The notes beneath the pieces are model-generated. The model did not search any database. It was not told the origin of the DNA and was given only the letters and a program-made list of their open reading frames with translations. A stretch of DNA of 64,000 bases, from contig NZ_JH376423.1 in assembly GCF_000233455.1 (NCBI RefSeq), positions 124,001-188,000 on the forward strand, written 5' to 3'. Position numbers and translations under genes: made by a program. This DNA is from [Clostridium] citroniae WAL-17108. Its GTDB lineage: Bacteria > Bacillota > Clostridia > Lachnospirales > Lachnospiraceae. Positions 1-9,025 of this stretch are shown here, in pieces; positions within the stretch are counted from its first letter, which is position 1, and each line of letters starts with the position of its first letter.

Positions 1-80
1 GCACAGGCGGGCACGTCCCGGCATATGCTTTAAGTAGATAGTGTTTTCTGCGGAAGGCATATATACCAGGAGGTGCCCCA

Positions 81-1346
81 TTGTCTGTCATTCAGGTCTT
101 TGGTCTTACTCCCTTAAAAGGGGAGATATCCATACAAGGTTCTAAAAATGCCGTTTTGCCCATGATGGCCGCGGCTGTGCTTCACAGAGGGATTACTGTT
201 TTAACCAATGTCCCGGTTATCCGGGATGTGGCCTGTATGCTGGACATACTGGAATTTCTCGGCGCCAGATGCTGCCATAAGGGCGACTGCCTGGTTATTG
301 ACGCCCGGAACATCACCCAGACCAGCATACCGGAGCGGTATGTGACCGCCATGCGTTCTTCTATTGTCGTACTCAGCGCCCTGCTGGGACGCATGGGAGA
401 GGGGTGCAGCTGTTATCCGGGAGGATGCCTGATCGGAGCCAGGCCCATCGACCTTCATCTTATGGTCCTTAAAAGCCTGGGAGCTGAGATCAGCGAGACG
501 GAGGGACACATTAGAGCTGCCTGCGGCAAAGGGCTTACGGGGACGGAGATCCACCTGCCTTATCCCAGCGTGGGGGCAACGGAGCAGGCCATACTGGGAT
601 CTGTTCTGGCCAGAGATGTGACCATTATACACGGAGCAGCCAGGGAGCCGGAGATCAGCCAGCTTTGCCGTTTCCTCAACAACATGGGGGCCGTTATCTG
701 CGGAATGGGCACAGACCACCTCATGATACAGGGAGTGGAGGAACTGCACGACAGCAGCTTCCGGGTGGAAGGGGACCGGATTGTAGCCGGCACGTATGCA
801 GCAGCAGTTGCAGCAGCCACGGGAAGCGTGATCTTAAGGGAAGTCTGTCCCACGGAGCTGGAAGTTCCCCTGGAAATGCTGAAACAGGCCGGTGTATCGG
901 TCCGCATTGAGAAGTGCTGCAAACAGATCCGGATCGAGATGAAGCAGCGTCCGGGCTGCCTGAACATTAAGACAGGGCCTTACCCCCAATTCCCCACAGA
1001 TCTTCAGTCGCCCTTTATGGCATTCCTGGCTTCCGGGGAGGGGACCAGCACCATTGAGGAGCGGGTGTTTGAGGGCAGGTTTGCCACGGTGCGTTCCCTG
1101 ATCCGGATGGGGGCATCCATAAGAACTGAGGAACGCAAAGCAGTGATTGAGGGGCATTACCCTTTGAAGGGGGCGGAAGTATCTGCCTCGGATCTAAGGG
1201 GAGGGGCGGCTCTTGCAGTGGCGGCCCTGGCAGCCCAGGGAGAGACCCTGATCAGAGACTGCCATCACATTGAGCGGGGGTATGAGGATATTTGCCGCGA
1301 CATGGCGGTTTTGGGGGCCGACATCAGGTGGCTGGAGCGGGAGTGA
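81..1346 (+). CDS. murA: UDP-N-acetylglucosamine 1-carboxyvinyltransferase
   Basis: First committed step of peptidoglycan synthesis: transfer of enolpyruvate from PEP to UDP-GlcNAc in the cytoplasm. The 421-residue length is normal for MurA. The substrate-binding SKN motif is at residues 21-23 (K22, N23) and the PEP-reactive cysteine is C116 within GGCLIGARP. The start is a TTG at 81 preceded by an AGGAGGT ribosome site; no ATG fits better. It lies just upstream of a DivIB/FtsQ gene and ftsZ, as in a division and cell-wall cluster. Firmicutes often carry two MurA paralogues; the sequence alone does not tell me which one this is. The fosfomycin-target cysteine is intact. Confidence 0.96.
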   Translation: MSVIQVFGLTPLKGEISIQGSKNAVLPMMAAAVLHRGITVLTNVPVIRDVACMLDILEFLGARCCHKGDCLVIDARNITQTSIPERYVTAMRSSIVVLSALLGRMGEGCSCYPGGCLIGARPIDLHLMVLKSLGAEISETEGHIRAACGKGLTGTEIHLPYPSVGATEQAILGSVLARDVTIIHGAAREPEISQLCRFLNNMGAVICGMGTDHLMIQGVEELHDSSFRVEGDRIVAGTYAAAVAAATGSVILREVCPTELEVPLEMLKQAGVSVRIEKCCKQIRIEMKQRPGCLNIKTGPYPQFPTDLQSPFMAFLASGEGTSTIEERVFEGRFATVRSLIRMGASIRTEERKAVIEGHYPLKGAEVSASDLRGGAALAVAALAAQGETLIRDCHHIERGYEDICRDMAVLGADIRWLERE

Positions 1347-1363
1347 GTGATCCATCGTTCCCT

Positions 1364-1446
1364 TCTGCGGATCGCTGAAGGCGCTCGGTGGATTGTTTAA
1401 GGCACTCTGCGGCTTGCTGAAGGCATTCTGCGATTGTTTAGGCGCT
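1364..1446. repeat. Imperfect ~42-bp tandem duplication
   Basis: Two diverged copies (1364-1405 and 1406-1446) share the order TCTGCGG, GCTGAAGGC, GATTGTTTA, GGC. They fill most of the gap between murA and ftsQ/divIB. No function is evident; it may be a decayed duplication within the spacer. Confidence 0.6.
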
Positions 1447-1493
1447 TGAAACACGCTTCGGGGAAATGAATTCATAACCAGGTGAGGTACTGC

Positions 1494-2225
1494 ATGAGAA
1501 ATTTTGGTAGGAAACATCATACGGGAGCAGGAATCGCTGTGGCAGTCATACTGCTGGCAGCCATCCTGCTTCTGTCCGTGCATATACAGAATATTTCAGT
1601 GACGGGCAGCAACAAATACAGTGAAAAGCAGATCGAGGAATTTTTGTTTTCCGGAAGGTGGGGCAAAAATTCCGCTTATGCTTATTTTGCGGACAGGTTT
1701 AAACCCCACCGCCAGATTCCTTTTGTGGAGGACTACAAAGTGGTGTTCCACGGCCCCTTTCAAGTGGAGGTCATCATCTACGAAAAAAGCATTGTGGGAT
1801 ATGTATCCTATATGAGCAGCTACATGTATTTTGACAAGGACGGGATCGTGGTGGAGAGTTCCGGCAACCAGCTGGAGGGTGTTCCCTGGATCACTGGACT
1901 GGATTTTGGGCAGATCGTGCTTCACAGGGCTCTTCCCGTGGAGGATAAGAATGTGTTTGAGGAGATCCTCAACCTGACCCAGCAGCTTTCCACCTATGAG
2001 ATTGCGGTGGACAGGATCAAATATGACACTCATGGACAAGCCACCCTGTTTATCGGACAGATGGAGGTGACCCTGGGAGACAATTCAGATATAGATGGGA
2101 AGATATCCACCCTCAATGATATTCTAACGGCCCAGCCCCATCTCACCGAGATCAGCGGGACCATGCGCCTGGAAAATTATTCGGAAACCAACAGCAGGGC
2201 AGGGATTACTTTTAAGAAAAAATAA
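1494..2225 (+). CDS. divIB: Cell division protein FtsQ/DivIB
   Basis: Divisome membrane protein that stabilises the septal FtsL/DivIC complex. It has a short basic cytoplasmic tail, one transmembrane segment at about residues 12-29, then an extracytoplasmic region beginning with the POTRA-like pattern 'VTGSNKYSEKQIEE' followed by a beta-rich domain. At 243 residues it has the usual size. I chose ATG 1494, six bases after GGTGAGG, over the GTG at 1482. Its position between murA and ftsZ supports the call. Assignment rests on topology, the POTRA-like start and context, as the family is poorly conserved. Confidence 0.85.
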   Translation: MRNFGRKHHTGAGIAVAVILLAAILLLSVHIQNISVTGSNKYSEKQIEEFLFSGRWGKNSAYAYFADRFKPHRQIPFVEDYKVVFHGPFQVEVIIYEKSIVGYVSYMSSYMYFDKDGIVVESSGNQLEGVPWITGLDFGQIVLHRALPVEDKNVFEEILNLTQQLSTYEIAVDRIKYDTHGQATLFIGQMEVTLGDNSDIDGKISTLNDILTAQPHLTEISGTMRLENYSETNSRAGITFKKK

Positions 2226-2253
2226 GAACGCCAGGTTTTTGCAAGGAGGGAAA

Positions 2254-2877
2254 ATGAACTTTTTAACTCAAATTTTCAACATAACATCATCCCGACACCA
2301 AAATACCTCAAAGCCAAGTATGACTGGGATCGCCCATATGAGAGCGGCTTTGCCAAAAGTGGAAAAAGAGATAAGAACATATAAGAACCCCAGCAGTATT
2401 TCACTGGATATTGACAAACATAAAAATATAGTCATAGTGATCTATTATTACCACCAGGCCGGATTTGGGATTGACATAGGTGATTTTATAGAGATGAACT
2501 ACCCTTATACATTTGAGGATATTGGCAGGAACATAGTGGAATGCTTTGAGACGCGTTCCCAAAGGCATGTTGTCATCGAAGAAGAGAGGGCCTGCCTACA
2601 GCCCTCTTTTAAGGTCATAACAAAGGGAAAGGGGTTTGTATACTGGCTTAACAGGCACGAATCCATCCATGTACATATGGGCGAAAACATCTCTATCGAG
2701 TATATGCACAGGGAGTCTTCGGGAGAAAACCGTGGTTATTCCCAACATAAAGAAGAATACAATGAGATTGAGATCAAGCTTTCCAAGGATTCCTCAGCCA
2801 TGCAGATCGGTCAGGCGGTTAATCAGGTATACCGCGCTAAGAACGGTGTGGATTTGGCTGCTGTTACAAAGGGGTGA
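2254..2877 (+). CDS. Hypothetical protein, no family recognised
   Basis: A 207-residue soluble-looking protein with no signal peptide or membrane segment. I do not recognise it. The start is ATG 2254 behind AAGGAGG; an upstream in-frame TTG at 2239 would overlap that site. Codon use is more AT-rich than in the flanking division genes. It opens a lower-GC block (to about 4.1 kb) that separates divIB from ftsZ and contains a decayed gene, so acquisition by transfer is plausible. A small cytoplasmic effector or immunity-type protein would fit the setting, but nothing in the sequence proves that. Confidence 0.6.
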   Translation: MNFLTQIFNITSSRHQNTSKPSMTGIAHMRAALPKVEKEIRTYKNPSSISLDIDKHKNIVIVIYYYHQAGFGIDIGDFIEMNYPYTFEDIGRNIVECFETRSQRHVVIEEERACLQPSFKVITKGKGFVYWLNRHESIHVHMGENISIEYMHRESSGENRGYSQHKEEYNEIEIKLSKDSSAMQIGQAVNQVYRAKNGVDLAAVTKG

Positions 2878-2881
2878 ACTA

Positions 2882-3136
2882 TTGCGCTATTATCAAAAGA
2901 ATAAAGTGGCATGGGAAGATAAAGGCAAAACCATTTCACAATTTTGTTGTAATAATGGGCGTGAGTTATTCTCGCTTATTCAGCTTGGCGCAAAAGACGG
3001 GGTTGACTTTGATATTGCGGAAAATTTATAATTGGGGCAATTACATAGTTTAAATGATTTAAAACAGCTTTTTGAAAAGGTTTCCTAATGCTTAAAACCG
3101 GGAGGCGTATTACTCATCCACGATTACCCTCAGTGA
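2882..3136 (+). pseudogene. Decayed C-terminal remnant, methyltransferase-like
   Basis: One reading frame runs through this stretch with stop codons at 3029-3031 and 3086-3088. After the second stop it reads 'CLKPGGVLLIHDYPQ' and ends at 3134-3136; LKPGGVLLI is the typical strand-5 region of class I SAM-dependent methyltransferases. The residues before the stops (LNDLKQLFEKVS) fit the helix that normally precedes it. No 5' part is present, so this is the tail of a lost gene. Confidence 0.5.
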
Positions 3137-3158
3137 ACAAGGGCAAAGTGACTGTAGA

Positions 3159-3665
3159 TTACTCTTTATGCATAAAGTAATAACTTGCGTCAAAGGTTTC
3201 ACTTCCATCATACTTAGAATATTGACCGTAATGGGAAAATTTAAATCCGCATTTCAATAAAATTTTGGCGGATGCCACGTTGGCATTGGCATGGTTTGCA
3301 ACAAAATCACGGACACCAAGCTCTTCGTATGCCCACTGGATCATAGCCAATGAAGCTTCGGATGTGTATCCCCTGTTCCAATAATTTTTGTTTAAATTAT
3401 ACCCTAATTCATAGGCGTTGCTATCTGATTGAAAACAAATTGAGCCTGAACCTATTACCTTATTTTCTTTTTTCAGGACAAAAGCAAACACATGGTTGTC
3501 CCCTTTAATTGAGGAGATCCATGTTTCTGCATCCTTAACACTTGTATATAAATTATAAGGCATATACGTATTAACAACGGGGTCGCTGACCCATTCAAAT
3601 ACATCATTGGCATCATTGGCAGTAAGCGGCCTTAATAACAGTCTCTCGGTTTCTATCACTTTCAT
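3159..3665 (-). CDS. GNAT family N-acetyltransferase (RimJ/RimL-like)
   Basis: Transfers acetyl from acetyl-CoA to an amine, substrate unknown. The 168 residues follow the Acetyltransf_3 pattern: 'IETERLLLRPL' at the N-terminus, the 'IGSGSICF' strand, 'ELGYNLNKNYWNRGYTSEA' for the acetyl-CoA pyrophosphate loop region, and 'ILLKCGFKF' near the C-terminus. The start is ATG at 3665-3663 preceded by GAAGGGA; the longer TTG start is less likely. It stands alone on the minus strand in the low-GC block. Members of this group acetylate ribosomal protein N-termini or small amines. Confidence 0.85.
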   Translation of the reverse strand: MKVIETERLLLRPLTANDANDVFEWVSDPVVNTYMPYNLYTSVKDAETWISSIKGDNHVFAFVLKKENKVIGSGSICFQSDSNAYELGYNLNKNYWNRGYTSEASLAMIQWAYEELGVRDFVANHANANVASAKILLKCGFKFSHYGQYSKYDGSETFDASYYFMHKE

Positions 3666-3670
3666 ATGGT

Positions 3671-3919
3671 ATGATCCCTTCAAATAATGATCTGTGTATT
3701 TTTACATATGGAGATATTCTACCACAAATATCTTTGTTTTTCTATGATGGCGGCAAAAATCGATGGGGTTCTCTGCATCTGCCGGATCATACCCATAGTT
3801 ATATTATAATAGGAAGCGAAAGTTTGAAAGAAATGTTGTCAACTGATCCTGATTCTGGTACAATGTCCATGGGTGTTGTGGCTTCTGCTCTATTTGAGAG
3901 AGTTATAAAATGGTATTAG
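3671..3919 (+). CDS. Small hypothetical ORF, possibly a gene fragment
   Basis: Eighty-two codons, AT-rich, starting back-to-back with the acetyltransferase. No ribosome site is convincing and no family is recognised. The sequence (for example DHTHSYIIIGSESLKEML) looks protein-like rather than random, so it may be the tail of a decayed gene. Confidence 0.25.
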   Translation: MIPSNNDLCIFTYGDILPQISLFFYDGGKNRWGSLHLPDHTHSYIIIGSESLKEMLSTDPDSGTMSMGVVASALFERVIKWY

Positions 3920-4119
3920 GCCTTCTCGCATAGCTGGCATAAAGGTGGATAAAATAAGTAGAAGTACCCTGGGAATATGTTAGAAGCTATCGAAAATACA
4001 GAACGTGTGTTTGGCGATCGCGAAAGCAGCTTGATAGCATCCGCCCAATTACAGGCAATGCTGTAAAGTACAGGAAAAGCAAGGATTTAACGGAAATGTA
4101 ATTTTTCTTAAAAAAGCTA
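3920..4119. other. AT-rich spacer before ftsZ
   Basis: No full gene is visible. A 29-residue ORF at 3977-4066 has no ribosome site and may be another gene remnant. The next recognisable element is the ftsZ promoter. Confidence 0.4.
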
Positions 4120-4148
4120 TTGATATTTTTTGTAAAATCAAATATAGT
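4120..4148 (+). promoter_or_regulatory. Sigma-A-type promoter for ftsZ
   Basis: TTGATA (4120-4125) and TATAGT (4143-4148) are separated by exactly 17 bp, about 100 bp upstream of the ftsZ start. Confidence 0.65.
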
Positions 4149-4246
4149 ATTAGTTAGACCAGAAATCAATGAGAAATTGACATAGAAATAAGAAGTATGA
4201 GCATGGCTTTATGTGGTAGTAAGGGAATAAAAGGAGGATATGAATC

Positions 4247-5542
4247 TTGCTAGAGATTAAGATAAATGAGTCAGACAACGCTGCCAGAATCATAGTTGTA
4301 GGAGTGGGCGGTGCAGGTAATAATGCAGTAAACCGTATGATTGATGAAAACATTGCAGGGGTAGAGTTTATTGGTGTGAACACTGATAAGCAGGCCCTTC
4401 AGTTTTGTAAGGCACCCACTGCTATGCAGATTGGTGAAAAACTGACCAAGGGATTAGGCGCAGGAGCCAGACCGGATGTTGGAGAGAAGGCTGCTGAGGA
4501 AAGTTCTGAGGAGATTTCACAGGCACTGAAAGGTGCTGACATGGTATTTGTAACCTGCGGTATGGGCGGTGGTACAGGAACAGGTGCAGCCCCCGTAGTT
4601 GCCAAGATTGCAAAGGACATGGGTATCCTTACCGTAGGAGTGGTGACCAAGCCCTTCCGCTTTGAGGCCAAGACCCGTATGAGCAATGCTCTTGAAGGTA
4701 TCGAGAACCTGAAAAACAGTGTCGATACCTTAATTGTGATTCCAAATGACAGGCTTTTGGAGATCGTGGACAGGCGTACCACCATGCCTGACGCTCTTAA
4801 GAAAGCAGATGAGGTTCTGCAGCAGGCAGTACAGGGTATCACGGATCTGATTAATGTTCCTGGTTTGATTAATCTGGATTTTGCTGATGTACAGACTGTT
4901 ATGATCGATAAGGGAATCGCCCACATCGGTATCGGCAAGGCCAAGGGTGATGACAAGGCAATTGAGGCTGTTAAGCAGGCTGTATCCAGCCCTCTGTTAG
5001 AAACTACCATCGAAGGCGCAAGCCATGTAATCATTAATATATCCGGCGATATCAGCCTGATTGAGGCCAATGAAGCGGCCAGCTATGTTCAGGAGCTGGC
5101 TGGAGATGAAGCCAATATTATATTTGGTGCAATGTATGATGAGAATGCCCAGGATGAGGCAAGCATCACGGTCATTGCCACTGGTTTGGACGAGCACGGT
5201 GCCAATGCATCCGTGTCCAATGCCATGAAGGGATTTACCAGCAACTTTAAGGCAAAGCCAAGCGTAGCAGCAGCGGCTGTTCAGACACCCCATGCAGCAG
5301 CGCCTGAGGCGGCGGCAACCGCATCTTCACCATACAGCAGACAGAACCAGGGTTACGCCCCAAGCTTTAATCCTTCATCATCAGGAAGCCAGGGCTACAA
5401 CCCGCCTAAGTATAACCCCAACCAGGGCTATAATACCGGCAACACCCAGAATCCGGCTCCGGCTCCAAGCCAGTCCTTCAGACCTGCAGCCAACAAGGAA
5501 ATGCAGATCAATATACCGGATTTCCTGAAGAACAAGAGATAA
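4247..5542 (+). CDS. ftsZ: Cell division GTPase FtsZ
   Basis: Tubulin homologue that polymerises into the cytokinetic ring at mid-cell. The 431 residues include the GTP-binding GGAGNNAV loop near residue 21, the signature GGGTGTG at 107-113, the catalytic T7-loop pattern NLDFADV, a Gln/Asn/Pro-rich flexible linker (about residues 330-415) and the conserved C-terminal peptide [10 protein letters not shown] that binds FtsA/SepF/ZapA partners. The start is a TTG at 4247 nine bases after AGGAGG; an ATG at 4240 opens only a six-codon ORF that ends at 4260 and overlaps the ftsZ start. It is followed by a terminator, then by the sporulation operon. Confidence 0.98.
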   Translation: MLEIKINESDNAARIIVVGVGGAGNNAVNRMIDENIAGVEFIGVNTDKQALQFCKAPTAMQIGEKLTKGLGAGARPDVGEKAAEESSEEISQALKGADMVFVTCGMGGGTGTGAAPVVAKIAKDMGILTVGVVTKPFRFEAKTRMSNALEGIENLKNSVDTLIVIPNDRLLEIVDRRTTMPDALKKADEVLQQAVQGITDLINVPGLINLDFADVQTVMIDKGIAHIGIGKAKGDDKAIEAVKQAVSSPLLETTIEGASHVIINISGDISLIEANEAASYVQELAGDEANIIFGAMYDENAQDEASITVIATGLDEHGANASVSNAMKGFTSNFKAKPSVAAAAVQTPHAAAPEAAATASSPYSRQNQGYAPSFNPSSSGSQGYNPPKYNPNQGYNTGNTQNPAPAPSQSFRPAANKEMQINIPDFLKNKR

Positions 5543-5579
5543 TCCCACAGAGAGAATCTGATCTTAATTCAGCTATGTA

Positions 5580-5608
5580 ACAGGGCATGCATTGCATGTC
5601 CTGTTTTT
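5580..5608 (+). terminator. Intrinsic terminator of ftsZ
   Basis: An 11-bp stem (5580-5590 with 5594-5604, one G-U pair) with a 3-nt loop is followed by TTTT. Confidence 0.8.
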
Positions 5609-5816
5609 CCATCTAAAAACAGCAAGCATCCATCCTGGACAGGGACGTTTTCACGTATGATCAGAGAACTCCCTGGACGGGATTTTTTTGTATCCTCCTT
5701 TTACATCCAGTGTACGCTCGGGCCCTCCCCGGCACCTATCTTTGCGGCTGATTTCCCACCGGCGGCACCCAAATTTATTCAACGTACACTCAACATCTGG
5801 TATGTCTCCCGATTTT

Positions 5817-5882
5817 TGTCGATAAATATTGTATCTGTGGGTCGTCATTTCGACAGCATTCGTACATATAAATAGTTATAAT
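5817..5882 (+). promoter_or_regulatory. Spo0A-type spoIIG promoter with long spacer
   Basis: A -10 TATAAT lies at 5877-5882. The best -35, TCGACA at 5850-5855, is 21 bp away and overlaps TTTCGACA (5848-5855), which on the minus strand is the 0A box TGTCGAAA. A second near-match, TGTCGATA, is at 5817-5824. In Bacillus subtilis the spoIIG promoter is known to have an over-long 22-bp spacer and 0A boxes overlapping the -35, so this arrangement fits activation by phosphorylated Spo0A. The 200 bases before it (5609-5816) show nothing else recognisable. Confidence 0.7.
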
Positions 5883-5922
5883 GGCTTTCAGAAAGTTTTT
5901 CAGGGAGGTGAGGCCGGACTGA

Positions 5923-6768
5923 GTGGTTTATACAGTATACATAGACGTGGTATTTGCGGTCAATACCATCATGGATGTGATGGTACTGGCCATCTTAAAC
6001 AGGGTTTTATCATACAGGACTACAAAAAGGCGGCTCCTGGCCGGTGCTGTGATCGGCGGTATCTGGTCCTGTGTGGTGAGCGTGATGCCCGGTCTTCCGC
6101 CGGCGGTGGAGGTATTGGGGACGTATGTGGCAGTGAGCAGTCTTATGGCAGTGGCAGCTTACCATCTTAAGAGTGTCAGAGAAATTGTGAAATCCGTGGC
6201 AGGTATCTATCTGGTATCTGTGGTGCTTGGGGGAGCGATGCTTATGCTCTATGAGCACACAAAAGCTGGATATTATGCCTGGAGGATACTGCAGGCAGGT
6301 CAGGGTTCGGGGATACCCGTTCTGGCCTGGATTTTTATGATGACAGGGGCTGTACTGGCCTGCTATGGCTTTTCAGGGGGGATCAGGGGACTGATCCGCT
6401 CCATGGCACGCAGAAAAGACCTGTGCAGGGTCATTTTGAAATACGGGGAGAGAGAAGAAGAGGTTACAGGGCTTATTGATACTGGCAACCGGCTGAGGGA
6501 GCCGGTTAGCGGTCAGCCGGTCCATGTGGCGGCTGATGGCCTTATGAGGCGGCTGTGTCCGGCTGTGAAGGGAGTGGTCTATGTCCCGTATCAGTCCGTG
6601 GGAACCAGCCATGGAATCCTTCCGGCAGTGTATATCGACCGGATGGAGGTAGAGCAGGAGGGCAGGACCTACTGCGTTGAAAAACCTTTGGTGGCCATCA
6701 CGAAACAGAGCTTATCTCCCTCAGGAGAGTATCAGATTCTGATACAAAAAACCGATGAAGGAACTTAA
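5923..6768 (+). CDS. spoIIGA: Sigma-E processing peptidase SpoIIGA
   Basis: Membrane-embedded aspartic protease that removes the pro-sequence of SigE in the mother cell after engulfment signalling from the forespore. The N-terminal half holds about five hydrophobic segments (residues 3-150); the C-terminal half is a cytoplasmic retropepsin-like domain with the active-site motif LIDTGN, D186 being the catalytic aspartate. The 281-residue length is normal. The start is GTG 5923, 12 bases after GGGAGGTG; homologues begin with a similar 'YVIYIDVVF' stretch. It is co-transcribed with sigE, 30 bp downstream. Confidence 0.95.
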   Translation: MVYTVYIDVVFAVNTIMDVMVLAILNRVLSYRTTKRRLLAGAVIGGIWSCVVSVMPGLPPAVEVLGTYVAVSSLMAVAAYHLKSVREIVKSVAGIYLVSVVLGGAMLMLYEHTKAGYYAWRILQAGQGSGIPVLAWIFMMTGAVLACYGFSGGIRGLIRSMARRKDLCRVILKYGEREEEVTGLIDTGNRLREPVSGQPVHVAADGLMRRLCPAVKGVVYVPYQSVGTSHGILPAVYIDRMEVEQEGRTYCVEKPLVAITKQSLSPSGEYQILIQKTDEGT

Positions 6769-6798
6769 ACAACGCACAACATACAGGAGGACATTTCC

Positions 6799-7539
6799 AT
6801 GATCATAAAAGTATCCATACCAAACCGTTTCCAGTTAAAGACAGTGCCCAGTTTCAGGACGGTCCTGATGCCAAAGCAAGGGGAAGTCCATTACATAGGC
6901 GGCGCTGATATCCTGCCTCCGCCTCTGGAATCCGAAGAGGAAGGCCGGATGATAAGTCTTCTGGGCGGAGAGGATGACAAATATGCTCGTTCTTCCCTCA
7001 TTGAACACAACCTCAGGCTGGTGGTTTACATAGCAAAGAAATTCGACAATACCAGCGTGGGAGTGGAGGACCTGATATCCATAGGGACCATTGGTCTGAT
7101 CAAGGCTATCAATACCTTTAAGCCTGACAAGAACATTAAGCTGGCCACCTATGCGTCACGGTGCATTGAGAATGAGATACTGATGTATTTGCGGCGCAAC
7201 AATAAAACACGTCTGGAAGTATCCATAGACGAGCCGTTAAATGTGGATTGGGATGGAAATGAACTTCTGTTGTCTGATATTCTGGGAACTGATGAGGATG
7301 TGATCTACCACGACATCGAGGACGAGATCGAAAAAAGCCTGTTAAACAATGCGATCAGCCGTCTAAACCCAAGGGAGAGAAAGATTGTGGAGCTGAGATA
7401 CGGCCTTACCAATGAGGACGGGGAGGAGATGACACAAAAAGAAGTGGCGGACTTGTTAGGCATTTCACAGTCCTACATCTCCAGACTGGAAAAGAAGATC
7501 ATGAAGCGTCTGAAAAAAGAAATTGTAAGATTTGAATAA
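6799..7539 (+). CDS. sigE: Pro-sigma-E, early mother-cell sigma factor
   Basis: RNA polymerase sigma factor directing early mother-cell gene expression in sporulation. Region 2 ([22 protein letters not shown], and further) and region 4 with its helix-turn-helix ([20 protein letters not shown]) are nearly identical to B. subtilis SigE. The first 30 or so residues form the pro-sequence; alignment to the B. subtilis cleavage site (EVY|YIGG) predicts cleavage between H31 and Y32 in EVHYIGG. The pro-sequence itself is unlike the Bacillus one. The 246 residues match the family. It is preceded by AGGAGG and followed by a strong terminator, so it is not transcribed into sigG. Confidence 0.97.
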   Translation: MIIKVSIPNRFQLKTVPSFRTVLMPKQGEVHYIGGADILPPPLESEEEGRMISLLGGEDDKYARSSLIEHNLRLVVYIAKKFDNTSVGVEDLISIGTIGLIKAINTFKPDKNIKLATYASRCIENEILMYLRRNNKTRLEVSIDEPLNVDWDGNELLLSDILGTDEDVIYHDIEDEIEKSLLNNAISRLNPRERKIVELRYGLTNEDGEEMTQKEVADLLGISQSYISRLEKKIMKRLKKEIVRFE

Positions 7540-7547
7540 GCAGAAAA

Positions 7548-7573
7548 AGTCAGCAGTCAGGCTGGCTTTTTTT
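7548..7573 (+). terminator. Intrinsic terminator of spoIIGA-sigE
   Basis: A 7-bp stem (7548-7554 with 7561-7567, one G-U) with a 6-nt loop is followed by a T run. Confidence 0.8.
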
Positions 7574-7682
7574 GTTGGGATCCGGGCTTGCCTTATGGAG
7601 AAAAATGAGCTACATTGTTATTATACCATAATGTGGAAATTGCCCTGCTCTTGGCAGGTTCCATAAGGGGGGAAACAGACAG

Positions 7683-8159
7683 ATGGAAAAGCAGGTTTGG
7701 GGAAATGAAAGAGATGCCATATTTCAGGACCAGCTGGATGAGGGGATCAGGTACAGACTGAAGGAACAGGAGATTGAAGAATTTTACAAATGGTTCAGCC
7801 GGACGGTTCTGAAGGGGAAAAGGCAGGGAAAGTCCAGAGTATCAAAGGGCATGGTTGGTTCCAACCTAAAGGAAGAAACCGTGCTTCAGACCGGGCCTGG
7901 AAGCATACATATACTGGCCGGGCTTCAGGATCTAAGGCTGCTGTACTCCGCCGTATCAAAATTGGACATGACTGAAAATTTGATCCTATTCTTTGACCAA
8001 AAGGATTTCTGGGCAGTTCCAAAGAGGGCGCTGGGAGAGGAAAAGGAGGCCGTTGCCTGGTTTGAACAGTTAAGGTGCAGATGTGAAGAGGGAAAGCAGG
8101 CACGTATTTCCATGAGTAAGACAGAGCAGCAGCGGGAAGGGAAAAAGGGTTTCAGGTGA
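7683..8159 (+). CDS. YcxB-like domain protein
   Basis: A 158-residue protein of unknown role. The segment 'ENLILFFDQKDFWAVPKRAL' (about residues 97-116) resembles the C-terminal half of YcxB-like proteins, but the two membrane helices usually present in that family are missing, so it would be soluble. The N-terminal third is highly charged. The start ATG 7683 follows AAGGGGGG. It sits alone between the sigE terminator and a secreted-protein gene. The family call is tentative. Confidence 0.55.
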   Translation: MEKQVWGNERDAIFQDQLDEGIRYRLKEQEIEEFYKWFSRTVLKGKRQGKSRVSKGMVGSNLKEETVLQTGPGSIHILAGLQDLRLLYSAVSKLDMTENLILFFDQKDFWAVPKRALGEEKEAVAWFEQLRCRCEEGKQARISMSKTEQQREGKKGFR

Positions 8160-8220
8160 TACGCAGATAGACATTCGATGTCCGGGTGATGCGGTGTTTG
8201 AAAGAAAGGAGAAGATCATA

Positions 8221-8868
8221 ATGGGAAAAGGTAAAATAGCAGCAGTGATCCTGCTGGCAGCCATGATGGCATCAGCGCCGGCCAGTGCCTATGGCTTTGA
8301 GATGAAAGGCGAGTACTACGAGATCAGCTGTCAGGAGGCGGGCGCCTTTATGTTTGACGGCACCACGGTAAAGGCGGGTACTACGGGACAGCTGGTACTG
8401 TCCAAACTGGAGAGCAGCTGGGCTTCAGAGAGTTCCATCAGGACCACGGACATAGGCGTTATAACGGCAAAGGTGGTAACCGGGGACAGCGGACTGAATG
8501 TGATCGAGTATACGGCCAAAGCCCCCGGCAAGGCACAGCTGATTGTGGTGGTGGAGAGCGGCGCTGCTGTAAACATGGGCACGTTCTATGTAACTGCTGC
8601 ACAAGACGGAGACATGGCTGCAGCGGGATGGGTACAGGAGAATGGACAGTGGAAATATAAGATGGGCGATGGCACATACAAAAACAATGGCTGGCTGGCG
8701 GACCAGGGGAAATGGTACTATCTGGGACAGGACGGTGTGATGTATGCCGGCCGGTGGATCCAAGAGGGGGAATGGTGGTATTATCTGGGTGCGGACGGCG
8801 CCATGATGACGGACACGGTGACACCGGACGGTTACAGGGTGAACGCATCCGGAGTCTGGGAGCAGTGA
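8221..8868 (+). CDS. Secreted protein with choline-binding-type repeats
   Basis: The 215-residue product starts with a clear signal peptide (hydrophobic core 6-19, predicted cleavage after ASA near residue 23). Residues about 30-130 form a beta-rich domain with no recognised family. The C-terminus holds three cell-wall-binding repeats of the CW_binding_1 type (GWVQENGQWKYKMGDGTYKN, then GWLADQGKWYYLGQDG and RWIQEGEWWYYLGADG), which bind choline or teichoic acid in other Firmicutes. ATG 8221 was chosen because AAGGAG precedes it; the GTG at 8194 has none. Likely a surface protein of unknown target. Confidence 0.8.
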   Translation: MGKGKIAAVILLAAMMASAPASAYGFEMKGEYYEISCQEAGAFMFDGTTVKAGTTGQLVLSKLESSWASESSIRTTDIGVITAKVVTGDSGLNVIEYTAKAPGKAQLIVVVESGAAVNMGTFYVTAAQDGDMAAAGWVQENGQWKYKMGDGTYKNNGWLADQGKWYYLGQDGVMYAGRWIQEGEWWYYLGADGAMMTDTVTPDGYRVNASGVWEQ

Positions 8869-8931
8869 GCGCTGAAGGATCACATCAGTGAGGGAAAACA
8901 ATATATGACCCGTAGAAGGAAATAAAAATCA

Positions 8932-8986
8932 ATACACCTGGCAGACGGGGGTGCTGTCAACAGTCAACCCCATCTGTCAGGTGTAT
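8932..8986. terminator. Bidirectional terminator between convergent genes
   Basis: A long near-perfect inverted repeat (about 19 bp, 8932-8950 with 8967-8986) separates convergent genes; it is preceded by an A-rich run and followed by TATATTA, so it can act on both strands, most strongly as a stem-loop terminator for the two 3' ends. Confidence 0.7.
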
Positions 8987-9025
8987 ATTACGATCAGATA
9001 TCATATAGGTGTTACATTGTGCAGA

